In this document: positions 45,403 through 55,189 of the stretch, one piece after another | How positions within the stretch are numbered: the stretch's first letter is position 1 | How the letters are laid out: each line of letters starts with the position of its first letter | NCBI RefSeq assembly: GCF_022682495.2 | Contig: NC_071391.1 | Span: forward strand, 112,451,195-112,515,194 | DNA: 64,000 bases | Direction: 5' to 3' | Origin: Desmodus rotundus | Lineage: Eukaryota > Chordata > Mammalia > Chiroptera > Phyllostomidae | Made by a program: the position numbers and the translations under genes | The notes under the pieces: model-generated | What the model was told of the DNA's origin: nothing | Database searches by the model: none | The model's input: only the letters and a program-made list of their open reading frames with translations

Positions 45403-45418
45403 GGTTGCTGTTACTCTT
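45403..45418. repeat. Right target site duplication of the ORF2-less L1
   Basis: GGTTGCTGTTACTCTT, identical to 43564-43579 and followed by AAAGGAATGG, the undisturbed continuation of the target. Confidence 0.95.
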
Positions 45419-45755
45419 AAAGGAATGGCAGAAACTCTGACAAAGTTCAATGGAAAAAAAAGACCCAAATATGAGAGAAATGTATTCTAATACCAATAAT
45501 AGTATCTCATAAATATGTATAAATTCATTATTTTCAAAACACCTTCACGTGAAGTTTTGGATTTAATCATCATGGCAACATTTTCAGGTAAGCAAGATAA
45601 ATATTGCTATTTCTATTTTATAGATAAATACATCCACCTTTTGCTTAGGGAAACCATGTTACTTATTCTAAGCCCTATGGTTCGTGTGGGAATGACTCAC
45701 TTTCCAGTTTCAGGAGTGGGGCTTGATCAAGAGAAGTCAATGAATATAGCTAATC

Positions 45756-46270
45756 CACGGGTCCCCAACTTTTTTGGCACCAGGGACTAGTTTTGTGGAA
45801 GATAATTTTTCTGGCTTTATAGCCTGCCACCAGGTGCAGCTTAATTGTCACTTGCTATTCACCAATAGGATTTTGGCATGAGTCTGCAAGCAATTGATTT
45901 ATTATGGTCCTGTGCAGTCAAACCTCTTTGCTAATGATAATCTGTATTTGCAGCCGCTCCCCAGCACTAGCATCACCACCTCAGCTCAACCTCAGATCAC
46001 CAGGCATTAGATTCTCACAAGGAGCGACAACCTAGATCCCTAGCATGTGCAGTTGGCAGACAGGTTTGTGCTCCTATGAGAATGTAATGCTGTGGCTGAT
46101 CTGACAGTGGGTGGAGCTCAGGCAGTAATGAGAGTGACGGGTGATCTGCTGTAAGTACAGAGGAAGCTTGGCTTTGCACCCACCATTCACTACCTGCTGT
46201 GTGGCCTGTTTCCTAATGATCTACCCAAGTGGCAGTGGCAGCAGGGGTGGAGGGGGGTTGGGAACTCCTG
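45756..46270. mobile_element. hAT element, Charlie3/MER1-like, non-autonomous
   Basis: The left end is CACGGGTCCCCAACTTTTTT and the right end GGGGGGTTGGGAACTCCTG, an imperfect inverted repeat of the MER1 type. Internally, GGCATTAGATTCTCACAAGG (from about 46001) faces CTCCTATGAGAATGTAATGC (from about 46071), the well-known inner inverted repeat of this family. No transposase frame. The putative 8-bp flanks AGCTAATC and CTGTAACT do not match convincingly, so it is old. Confidence 0.82.
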
Positions 46271-46274
46271 CTGT

Positions 46275-49010
46275 AACTTCTTCTCAACAGTGATTGACTG
46301 AGGGACAGGAGGGTAAGCTAGTGAGAGCCAATAAAATGTGAAAGTATATTTTCTGAGGGTTGGTTATTGTAGTTGTTGTTTTGAGATTGGGAGGGAGTGG
46401 AAGGGAAGGAGGGGTAATGCAGGAAGGAAGTCTGAAGGCAAGAGGGCTCTTTTCTTTGGAGTTACTGCAGCGGACCCTTTCTCTTTCTCAGGTGTGAAAA
46501 TAAAGGTTTCAAACTACTTCAGCCTTTCTCTGCAGTTCATAAAGAGTTGCTGGAACTGGTAAGGAATCAACATATGGAAATTGAAAGTGCAGTTGAAATT
46601 GTGGAAGGCAGGATGGGAGAGAAACTTGATCTCTGGTGATTGACATTATTTGAAATGCTGATTGAATTTTGCTTGGAGCCTGGGCTACCTTAGGACTTTT
46701 CGGTTTTCTAAGCCAATATTTTTTCTTATTGTATAAGCCAGTTTGAATTGAATTTTCTGTCACCTTCATCTGAAAGAGGCATTAGCAATAGACAGTAACC
46801 AGGGCTAACTGAAGCAAAGGGTGAATTTGTTAGGATCAGTGCAAAGAACAGAAATACCAACCCTAGTAATTGAGATGGAAGTTTATCTTCCTCTCAAGTT
46901 TTAGAATTTTACAAATAATCAATCCAGGCCTGGCATAGTGCTCTGGAAAGGAAACCAAGATCCTTCTATCATGCAAAACTTTCATGTTTCCAAGATTACC
47001 TTAAGGTCCAAGATGCTTGTTGAAACTCCAGCCATATCTACCTTCCAAACAGGAGCAAAAAGAATGGGGTGTGGGGACCAGCATGCTTTTCCTCTTGAGG
47101 ATACTTTTTGGGATTTGCACATATCATTCTGCTTACACACCCCATCAGCCAGAACTTAATTATGTAGCCTGACTTGGCTGCCTAACGAACCTGAGAAATA
47201 GGTTTTATTCCATATAGTGATGTGATAAGTAAGAAATGCAGGGCTATTGCTACAGAAGAAGGGGAGAATGCATATTCAGGCATGTGTTGCCACCCTTCAA
47301 GGCCAGGGAGGTTCATGGTGTTCGTGCAGAAGGAAAAATATTCACGGAGCCATTGGGATGTCTGGCATGCCTTTATTCACAGGTGGGTGAGCCACACATG
47401 CTGCAAGCTACCTGTCTATCTGCATGTCTCATGTCCTGGCCCCTGCTCCCCAGCATGTCACCCATTGTGAAACCTGCCCCTTTGCATGTCTCTCATCACC
47501 ATTGCCCCCAGCAGGGAGTCCCTACCTGTATAAGTACTAGAGGGGGAAAAAGCCTGAAAACTGCCAGAACATTACATAACATAACATAATTCTGCACATG
47601 TGAGCCCACTCCATGTTAGGGGAACAGTTTACTGGACCCAGTCTCAAGGCTATGAGAACACTAGTTGTCAGGCCCCTCCAAGGCTATGGATACACTGCTC
47701 CCCTTAACTGCCCAGACACCTGGGTGAGGAAACCAGACTGCTTCCACTTACCCTACAAGGCATAATGAGCAGGCTCTTACACAAGAATATTCATAGAAGT
47801 GGAGGCAACGTAGAAACCCAGGCATGACAAAAGGCAACTCTGGAAGGCTGAAGGGCAAAACCACAGGAAGTCTCTTTTAGGAAGGGTGCAATGTATTCAA
47901 GCAATGCTTCCATCCAGGCCTCCCTTGATCAGGGATCAAAGCTCTGGGCAAGAGCGGCACGTGGGCTAGGCTTGGGGCGCATGCTCGCCCCACAGCTGTG
48001 CAGAGGTGGTGAGAGGAGGGAGGCATGCACGGGCTTCTATGGTAAGAGGCGGCACCCAGGTGTACCTCCCATTGAGACCACTCACCGAATAAGGCAAAGA
48101 TAATTTTCCAGAAGAAATGGGGCATTACTGTATAAAGCAGGACATTTTCAAGGCAAATTAATAATAACAACAATAATGTTAATTATAATACAAATCTTCA
48201 GTATTGCCTCAGGAGGCTAACCTGAAGTGACCTGCTCAAAGAAACATGTAGCTAGAGGCAGATCCAGGAACAGGACTGTTTCTCAGTATCCATTACTGTG
48301 CTTTTCCCACACTGCCACTCTATCTAAATTCTGCGTAATTCCTGGAGGAAGCTAATACTTCCTTTCCTACCGGTGCTGTTTTAATACACATGATCTAATT
48401 TTAAGCTTGCATTTTTGCTTTTATAGGAATCCTATAATCTAGTTAGAACATGTGCCAATATTTTTTTCAGATGAGAAAAACAAGGTTTGGAAAGATTATG
48501 TGAGTCACAGAACTTGAGCCCAGAACTTTGGACTCTTGTCTCAACACTTGACTAGGGCAGTGGTTCTCACACTCAGGTAACTTCGCCACCCCTATTCCAC
48601 CCCTGCCTGTAATATTTCAAAATATCTGGAGGCGTCTTGGTTGTCACAGCTAGTCAGGACGTGCTACCGGCTTCTAGTAGATAAAGGCAACAGACGCTAA
48701 GTATCAGTTTAGTGCAGTGCACAAGCCAGTTTCCCACAACAAAATGCAAATCTGCCAAAGTCGAGAAGCCCTGGCACAGGACAATGGAAGGAAAATGAGA
48801 TATTTGTTCTCTGAGCATCTGTAGCCCAGAGAGGCTAGTTCCATTCTCTTCAGAAGGAAAGGGGTACAGTTTATCAAGCCTCTGATTCCATAAAGTGGCA
48901 CTCAAGTCCAAGTTCTGTTACCCTTTGTCCTTTTCCTTGTGTCTGAGGCACACAGGGCAGCCCCTGTACTGGTGTAGAATCACTCCTTTTTCCCCTCCCT
49001 GAGTACATAG
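46275..49010. other. No gene recognised
   Basis: Unique sequence with openings up to 117 codons (47236-47589) in overlapping frames and no domain. A MIR-like antisense remnant (TTTTTTTCAGATGAGAAAAAC, then GGTTTGGAAAGATTATG) is likely near 48460-48540. A GC-rich patch lies at 47940-48070. Confidence 0.35.
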
Positions 49011-49014
49011 CATA

Positions 49015-49220
49015 GTCCCCTGCATTTCAGTGCCGGCTCTGACAGTCACTGGCCATGTAACCTTGGGCTAAGTATAACTCTCTAAGCTTCATTGCCCTAA
49101 CCTATAAAGTAGAAATAAGAAATAATATTATTTACCTACCTCAGAGGTTCCATGAAGATTAAATTAAGTAAAGCCTGTGAAGCATTTGACACATAGTAAG
49201 TTCTTAATAAAAGTTACATA
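49015..49220 (+). repeat. MIR SINE, sense
   Basis: CCATGTAACCTTGGGCTAAG, CTATAAAGTAGAAATAAGAA, CTACCTCAGAGGTTCCATGA and CACATAGTAAGTTCTTAATA follow the MIR core order. Confidence 0.88.
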
Positions 49221-49719
49221 TTTTTGTTATTTCATCAAATTGCTTTGGTCTATTTACAAAATATAAAATTAGACCTTTGTTCTACATTGTATGCCTAAAT
49301 ATATTAACATCAATCTCTATCAAGTTGTTTATCTCCCTGGTCTTTTTTCCACTGCGTGATTCCCATCAATATATAATATAATAATGTTGCAATTTGGCTA
49401 TCCCCTCATGAAAAGGGAGTTTTTTACTTTTAAAATAGATCTCTAGGGCTGATAAATTTTTGTTCGAAGTTATGAGGGGACCCAATACCGTGAATGAAGT
49501 CAGCCAAGACTCTGTAATGTCCGTTTGAATGTCTATTCATTTGCCTCCTTCGAAGGTGGGTTAGCAAGAACCTCAGTGCCACCGAGAGATTTCCCTTTAA
49601 ACTGGAGTGTAAGGCTTACTACTTGCAAGGTTTCCTATTTATCACATCAATGCTCTTTGAAGGTGTAGTCTTAAATTATTTCAACTATAAGCAAAGGTAA
49701 AATGGTAGATACATAAACA

Positions 49720-50080
49720 CTTAATTGGAACTGGAACTCTCCTAGGTACAGGGGTATGTTCCTGACCCCAAAGAATTCATAGTCCAGAGGGCATGTCATA
49801 TGTGTATAAACAGATAGCTCTCTTATAGAAGGGGCATCGCTTAAACAAAAGTGCTTTATATAAAATAATGATGGGGGAAGACCTAGGAGAGTTGTAAAGT
49901 GAGTTGGCATTTGATGTGGGTCTTGATAAATGAGATGGTATTTTTCATGTAGTAAACAACAGACTGGGCAATCCCATGAGCAAAGACAATGTGGGGGGGC
50001 TTGGGCTGTGACAGGGTTGAAGGTATGCACCAGACACACCTTTGTGGGACTGAGTTAACATTCATAAGGCAGATGACAAA
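49720..50080 (-). repeat. LINE-2 fragment, antisense
   Basis: AAAGAATTCATAGTCCAGAG then TGGGTCTTGATAAATGAGAT and CAGACTGGGCAATCCCATGA resemble the reverse complement of L2 near its 3' end. The minus-strand opening at 49671-50039 has no independent support. Confidence 0.55.
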
Positions 50081-50479
50081 GGGATGCTAGGAGAGGAGGA
50101 GAAGAAAGAAGAAGAAAAAAGAAGTTTTCCCCAAGAGGAAGATCATATATAATTTCTGCTGCAAGTGGCCTGGAGAACCCATATGCACTCACTTTACTGT
50201 CCAAAACTTGAATTCAGAGCATAAGGGCTGGAGCAAACACAAAGAGCGGGCAGGGTCTACTCCATAGATGATGGCCATGCCTTGCCTCTACACATCGGCA
50301 GTCTCCGTCCTGTTTAAATGATAAATCAGTGAAACATGCTAGATCATGAACAAGGGATGGAAATGGAAATAATGTGCTTGAATGTAAGTGACCACAGCAT
50401 TCCTCTCTAACTTCTTGATAGAAATACTTTGATTTATCTAATTGAACATAATGTGATTTAAAAGGATGGATTAATATGT

Positions 50480-50632
50480 GTAGTTATTCAAACAAACATG
50501 TATTGAACATTTATAAAATTCTGGTCACTTAGCTGGGTGCTGGGGACAGAAGAATTAATAAAAGATACAGCTCCCACCTTCACGAAGCTTCGATAAGTTT
50601 CTGAAAGGTAAGTATAGAGTGCTATGGGAGTG
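50480..50632 (-). repeat. LINE-2 3' end, antisense
   Basis: AACATGTATTGAACATTTAT, CTGGGTGCTGGGGACAGAAG and ACAGCTCCCACCTTCACGAA match the antisense L2 3' end. Confidence 0.75.
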
Positions 50633-50633
50633 T

Positions 50634-51215
50634 ATTAGTTCTGTCTTGCTGCATAATTACCACAGATTCGAGCAGCTTAAAACAACAACCATTTATTTGG
50701 CCACGGTTTTCTAGGGCAGAAATCCAGACATAGCATAACTAGGTTTTCTGCTCAGGGTCCATAGGCTAGACCAAGGCCTCGCTGGGCTGCCTTCTCATGT
50801 GGGGTCAGGATTCTTTTCCAAGCTTAAGTGGCTGGCTCAGTGCTTTTCAGCTGGAGGAATGGGGTCAATTTCTTTGCTGGCTAGGAACTGCAGCCACTCT
50901 CAGATACATTTCATGCCACTTGGCTCGTCCATCTTCAAAGCCAGCAGCAGATAATCTCCCCTGTTGAGTGCCTCACCTGTTTTGACTCTCTTTCTTCAGG
51001 AAGAGCCCAGTGCCTTCTAAGGGCTCTCCTAATTAGGTCACGCCCACTCAAGATAGTCTCCCTTTCTTAAAGTGAAATGTGCCAGGTCCAGAACAGAACT
51101 TTTCGTCACAGAAGAGAGAAGCTCATCAAATTCAAAGACCCCTGGGGTTATATGTAACATCTACAAAAGGGTGAGAATCTTGGGGGACATCTTAGAATTC
51201 TGCCATCGCAGGGAG
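50634..51215 (-). repeat. MaLR-type LTR, antisense
   Basis: GTATTAGTTCTGTCTTGCTG with CAGCTTAAAACAACAACCAT at one end and GGGGGACATCTTAGAATTCT plus GCCATCGCA at the other are the ends of an antisense MLT1-like LTR. The middle includes CCATCTTCAAAGCCAGCAG and CTAATTAGGTCACGCCCACT. Confidence 0.7.
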
Positions 51216-52317
51216 TAGTATATAGACATGAGCTCTAACTTAGATTGCAGGGCAGGCATGGCTAGATGTCTCCTTAAAAGACTTCAGCCAGGCGAAGGGT
51301 CAGTGATTCAGGCAGAGACAGGGAAAAGAGACACTGCCTTCACATTTGCAGATGAAAGAAGCAGAATTTGCCAAATCCTGTTCTCTGCCATAGCTAGCTG
51401 ATACGTACATTCTCTGGATAAAACTATTCTCTCCCATTGCTTGCTTAAGTTGCCTGAAAACATATAAGGGAAGCAGAGACTGAGGAAGCCCTGAGGTGGA
51501 CTGCAGAGACTTGGGGCTTCCTCCAAATCCCCAAATGGGTTCCCTGTTTGAACCTTGCCTGAGTTGGTCATAGTTGAACTCCTTCCACCTCACTGACCAG
51601 GGTTTGGCTGTGCGGGAGGGCCTGGCAGTGTTTCCTCTGCAGAGAAAGTGTCCAAATGACAGAGAGGACTCAGAATTACACTATCAGTGAGGTCAGGCAA
51701 ACCAAAGCCTTACCACGTGCCCAGGTCAGAACTCATCCTAGCATTTTCTGGGTCAGTCTGGTTAGAGACACAGTGGTTTTTAGAATGATAACAGCGTGCC
51801 ATTTCAGTTGGTGCCATATTGCATATCTGGCAGAAGGTGAGCCTGGTTCCAAGCAATGTCACCATCTTAAACAGGGTAGGGGGAGAGGGTAAGCAGAGAT
51901 GGCAAAATCCTTTGAATTTCCTTTCCATGAGGCACAGGCAAATAATTCGCTTGCATTTGACTACATTTTATCAACTCTAAATTTACCCAGCCAAGAAAAT
52001 GAGATGAACACACATGGCCCATTGCCTTTGGTGCCTGAGTATAATCAGCTGAAAGCTTTAGTAGGTGACAAACCAGCGCATATCACTGGGAGGTCTTTGG
52101 AAGCACTGCCTTTTGCTTTTAACTTCATGAGAAAGAAAAGAAGGGTAAAATTTCCTTGACTATTTCCCATAAACAAAAGGGCAGTATGTCATTAAAGGTC
52201 TTTGTTAGTTGCAGAGCAGACAGCACAGGGCCTGGTGTCACTTTGGGGGATGTGTCTGTCCCTTCCTGGGGGAACTCACATTTAACTTGACTCCTTAGTT
52301 GGGAGGTCAGCCCTCCT
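51216..52317. other. No gene recognised
   Basis: Short opposite-strand openings (51300-51593 minus, 51656-51892 plus, 51899-52159 plus) show no domain. No repeat was identified. Confidence 0.35.
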
Positions 52318-52490
52318 GATCTCAATCAATCCTCTTAACAACCCGTGATATAGATATTGGAGTTACTCGAAGAGTAGAAGATAGGGGATCAGAGAAGTTA
52401 AATAACATGCCCAGCGTTACACAGGATTAAGTAGCAAGCCCAGGACTGTCACTCTGACCCCACTCAGTCCTTTGCTGTCTGCCTTCTTCC
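52318..52490 (-). repeat. MIR SINE, antisense
   Basis: AATCCTCTTAACAACCCGTG, GAGAAGTTAAATAACATGCC and GTTACACAGGATTAAGTAGC match the antisense MIR core. Confidence 0.75.
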
Positions 52491-52499
52491 CATTCAATG

Positions 52500-52725
52500 A
52501 ACAAATTAGATCTGTTGAGCACTTACCACGTGTCAGGTACTATTCTGGGGCTTTACCTGTATTAGCTCGTTTAATCTCTACGATAACCCTTGAAGTAGTG
52601 GTAGTATTGTTCCCATTTTACCTACAAGGTAACTGAGTTACAGGAAGGCAAAATAACTTATCTAAAGTCATACAGCTAATAAGTAGTGGAGTCAGGAACC
52701 GGGCAGTCTGATTCTGGAGTCTTCC
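52500..52725 (-). repeat. Second MIR SINE in tandem, antisense
   Basis: GAGCACTTACCACGTGTCAG, GCTCGTTTAATCTCTACGAT, CCATTTTACCTACAAGGTAA and AAAGTCATACAGCTAATAAG are close to the MIR consensus. It directly follows another MIR in the same orientation. Confidence 0.9.
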
Positions 52726-54223
52726 GTGCCCTCAATGACTGTTCTACCCAGTCTCACTTAACACACTTTTGCTTTGTTAGTTATGATGAGGTAGGTTACA
52801 AACTCTTGGAGTTGTTAAAATCCCTGTTTCAGGGGACTTCAGAAACCCTCTTCCCCCGCCCTCCCCTGATCACACTTGCAGTCCCGGGAGCCCTTCCTTC
52901 CCATGCTGGGTCGGCATGCCACCATGATCATTTCTGCCTCTCACCAAAAAGAAGTCAAAGGCACACCCAGAACCACTAATTCAAAGTTCTTACTCAGAGA
53001 GTCTCCCAACAGGTGATTTCTGAATGTGTTTTCAGAGTAGTTTCACTGGAGATGATGAGATTTTTAAAGATAGGATAAAACCAGATTTTTTCCTAGCTGT
53101 TAATGTGTTTTAGAGGATTATAGTTATTATTTGGTTATGCTTATTTGAACACTGATTTAATTTTTTAATTAGAATGCTCCATTGCCTAATTGCTTAGGAA
53201 ATCCACCTTTCAGTAATAAATGATGTTTGGGAACATTACTGATAATAAGCCAAATATGCTAGCCTAATAGCATTTTATATTACATAAATTTAAATGCTGT
53301 GTGTCACAAAATTGAATTAAAAAAAAAAACACCTTACCTAAAATTAAATGAATTCTCCTCTTAAAATTGAACAAGGAAAGTAATATTTGCTTTAATAAGC
53401 ATCAAGGACATCTATGAGCAGTCCTTCACTTTTCTTGATGCCTCTGCAGGCATTGCGTTTATATTCCTGAAGAGGCTTTCTTTTGAGGCACAGCACCTGC
53501 TTTTTTTCCTTTGAATAACATACGTGCTTCACCTTTTCCCTGAAAGTCCCATCTCTTAGTTTTCCTAATTTCTATTTTTTTCTTTTCAATTCTGTGTGCC
53601 CTGTTTAGATAGTGCTTACTTTGCAGTTATTTTTATTCAGAGAGATGAAACTTGCAAGCATAAATCCCTCTAGAACTTGGCTGAAAGAAAGACCTTAAGG
53701 TTGGAAAGCTTTTATGGAAGCTTTGAGTTTTTTTGAGGCTGCCTCTTCTTCTGATCTGATAACCTGGGGAAAAGGTTGAGTCATAATGTTTGGTATCAAA
53801 TGTCAGTTTTGGTCTCAATCTTGCCACCAAGTCTAAGTTGAGAGGTTTATGCCACAAAGGGAAATAACAAAATAGTGGTAGACATGGAATCTAAGAGATT
53901 AATGGGAACATTTTGAGGTAGTATGTAATTTGAAGCTACTAAATAATCCACAGACAGGCTCTAACAGGTAGTGTGGGCACCAGGCCTTGCTGAGAGGATG
54001 AAGAAAAAAAACCTTACCCCTCACAAAACAAATTCTACTAATGTTTGAAATGCCTTTAAGGCAATATGCTTCCCCTCCCCCACCACACACACCCCATCCT
54101 TTTTACAAGGAAACGTGGGCATTAGCATTTGTCTACCTAAGACTAAGGAAAACCAAAGACTGCAAGTCAAAAGGAGCTATCAGTAGTAATGTATTTTCTT
54201 ACCCAAGGGTCTATGTTCTTTTC
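52726..54223. other. Unique AT-rich DNA, possible conserved element at 53,090-53,480
   Basis: No gene or repeat recognised. The part at 53,090-53,480 contains TTAATTAG (about 53165), CCTAATTGC (about 53185) and long AT-rich tracts without transposon features. A run of ten or more A lies near 53,320. Confidence 0.35.
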
Positions 54224-54432
54224 TTTTTTTTTTTTTAAGATTTTGTTTATTTATTTTAGAGAGGTGAAGGGAGGGAAAAAGAGAGAGAGAGAGAAAAACA
54301 TCAATGTGTGGTTGCCTCTCATGTGCCCCCTACTGGGGATCTGACCTGAAACCCTAGACTAGGAATCAAACCCTCGACCCTTTGATTTGCAGGACAGAGC
54401 TCAAATCCACTGAGCCACACCAGCTATGGCTC
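54224..54432 (-). mobile_element. Ves SINE
   Basis: Antisense copy: poly(T), GAGAGGTGAAGGGAGGG, AACATCAATGTGTGGTTGCC, GGAATCAAACCCTCGACCCT and head complement GAGCCACACCAGCTATGGCT. It abuts the MaLR LTR. Confidence 0.92.
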
Positions 54433-54434
54433 AA

Positions 54435-55184
54435 AGGTGTGTTTTCAATGGGATAATTGTGGACTGTGAAAGGCAGAATCAGGGACAAGAACACCCCTTG
54501 GAAGATTGCCCTCTCTAATCTGGGTGGGCCTCATCCAATCAGCTGAAGGCCTGTATAGAACAAAGGCTGGTCCTCTGTCAGAGAAGAGGGAACACCTCCT
54601 ACCTGCCTGCTTTTGAAATGGGACATCAGTTTTTTCCCCCCCTGCTCTGGTCTCCAGCTAAAATACAGTGGAACCTTGGTTATCAAACTTAATCTGTTCC
54701 AGAAAATTGTTTGAGAAGCAATTTGTTCAACAACACAATCTCTTTTGTTTGTCCCCTGAGAGACATGTGACTGATCATATCAGCACGGAAGGATTGTCAG
54801 TTAGAGAATTGAGACCTAAAGTTTGTTAGACAACTGACATTTTTTCCTTGAACAACTTGGTCCAGAACTGAATTGTTCAAGAACCAAGACATTTGAAAAC
54901 CGAGATTTGAATGTATTGGCTCTTCTGGTTCTCAAACCTACTAGCTTTAGGATTGGAACTTACACCATCAGCTCTCTTGATTCTCAGGTCTTCACATGTG
55001 GGCTAGAACGACGCCATCAGTTCCACAGGTCTCCAAGTTGCCTACAACTGACTTCAGATCTGGGGACTTGTCACTTGTCAGCCTCCGTGATCGTAGGAAC
55101 CAATTTCTTAAACTAAACCTCTCCCCTCCACACATATACACCTTATTAGTTTTGCTTCCCTGGAGAATTCTAATACATCCCTCA
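54435..55184 (+). repeat. MaLR-type LTR, sense, split by a MITE
   Basis: GGGTGGGCCTCATCCAATCA near 54520, TGAAGGCCTGTATAGAACAA near 54544 and GAAATGGGACATCAG near 54615 precede the MITE. GGATTGGAACTTACACCATC near 54951, ACTTGTCAGCCTCCGTGATC near 55073 and the end CTTCCCTGGAGAATTCTAAT near 55157 follow it. The order is that of a MaLR-related LTR. Confidence 0.7.
54666..54913. mobile_element. Tigger/mariner-like MITE inside the LTR
   Basis: It begins CAGTGGAACCTTGGTTATCA and ends AAAACCGAGATTTGAATG, the imperfect inverted complement. TA flanks each side (54664-54665 and 54914-54915). At 248 bp it has no coding capacity. Inner sequence has TTCAAGAACCAAGACATTTG facing CTTAATCTGTTCCAGAAAAT. Confidence 0.78.
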
Positions 55185-55189
55185 AGGCA

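Noticed and set aside
45748..46278. 8-bp TSD for the Charlie3-like element
   Set aside because: AGCTAATC and CTGTAACT match at only three of eight positions.
54281..54297. GA-rich microsatellite as an independent repeat
   Set aside because: It is the normal purine-rich tract of the Ves SINE body.
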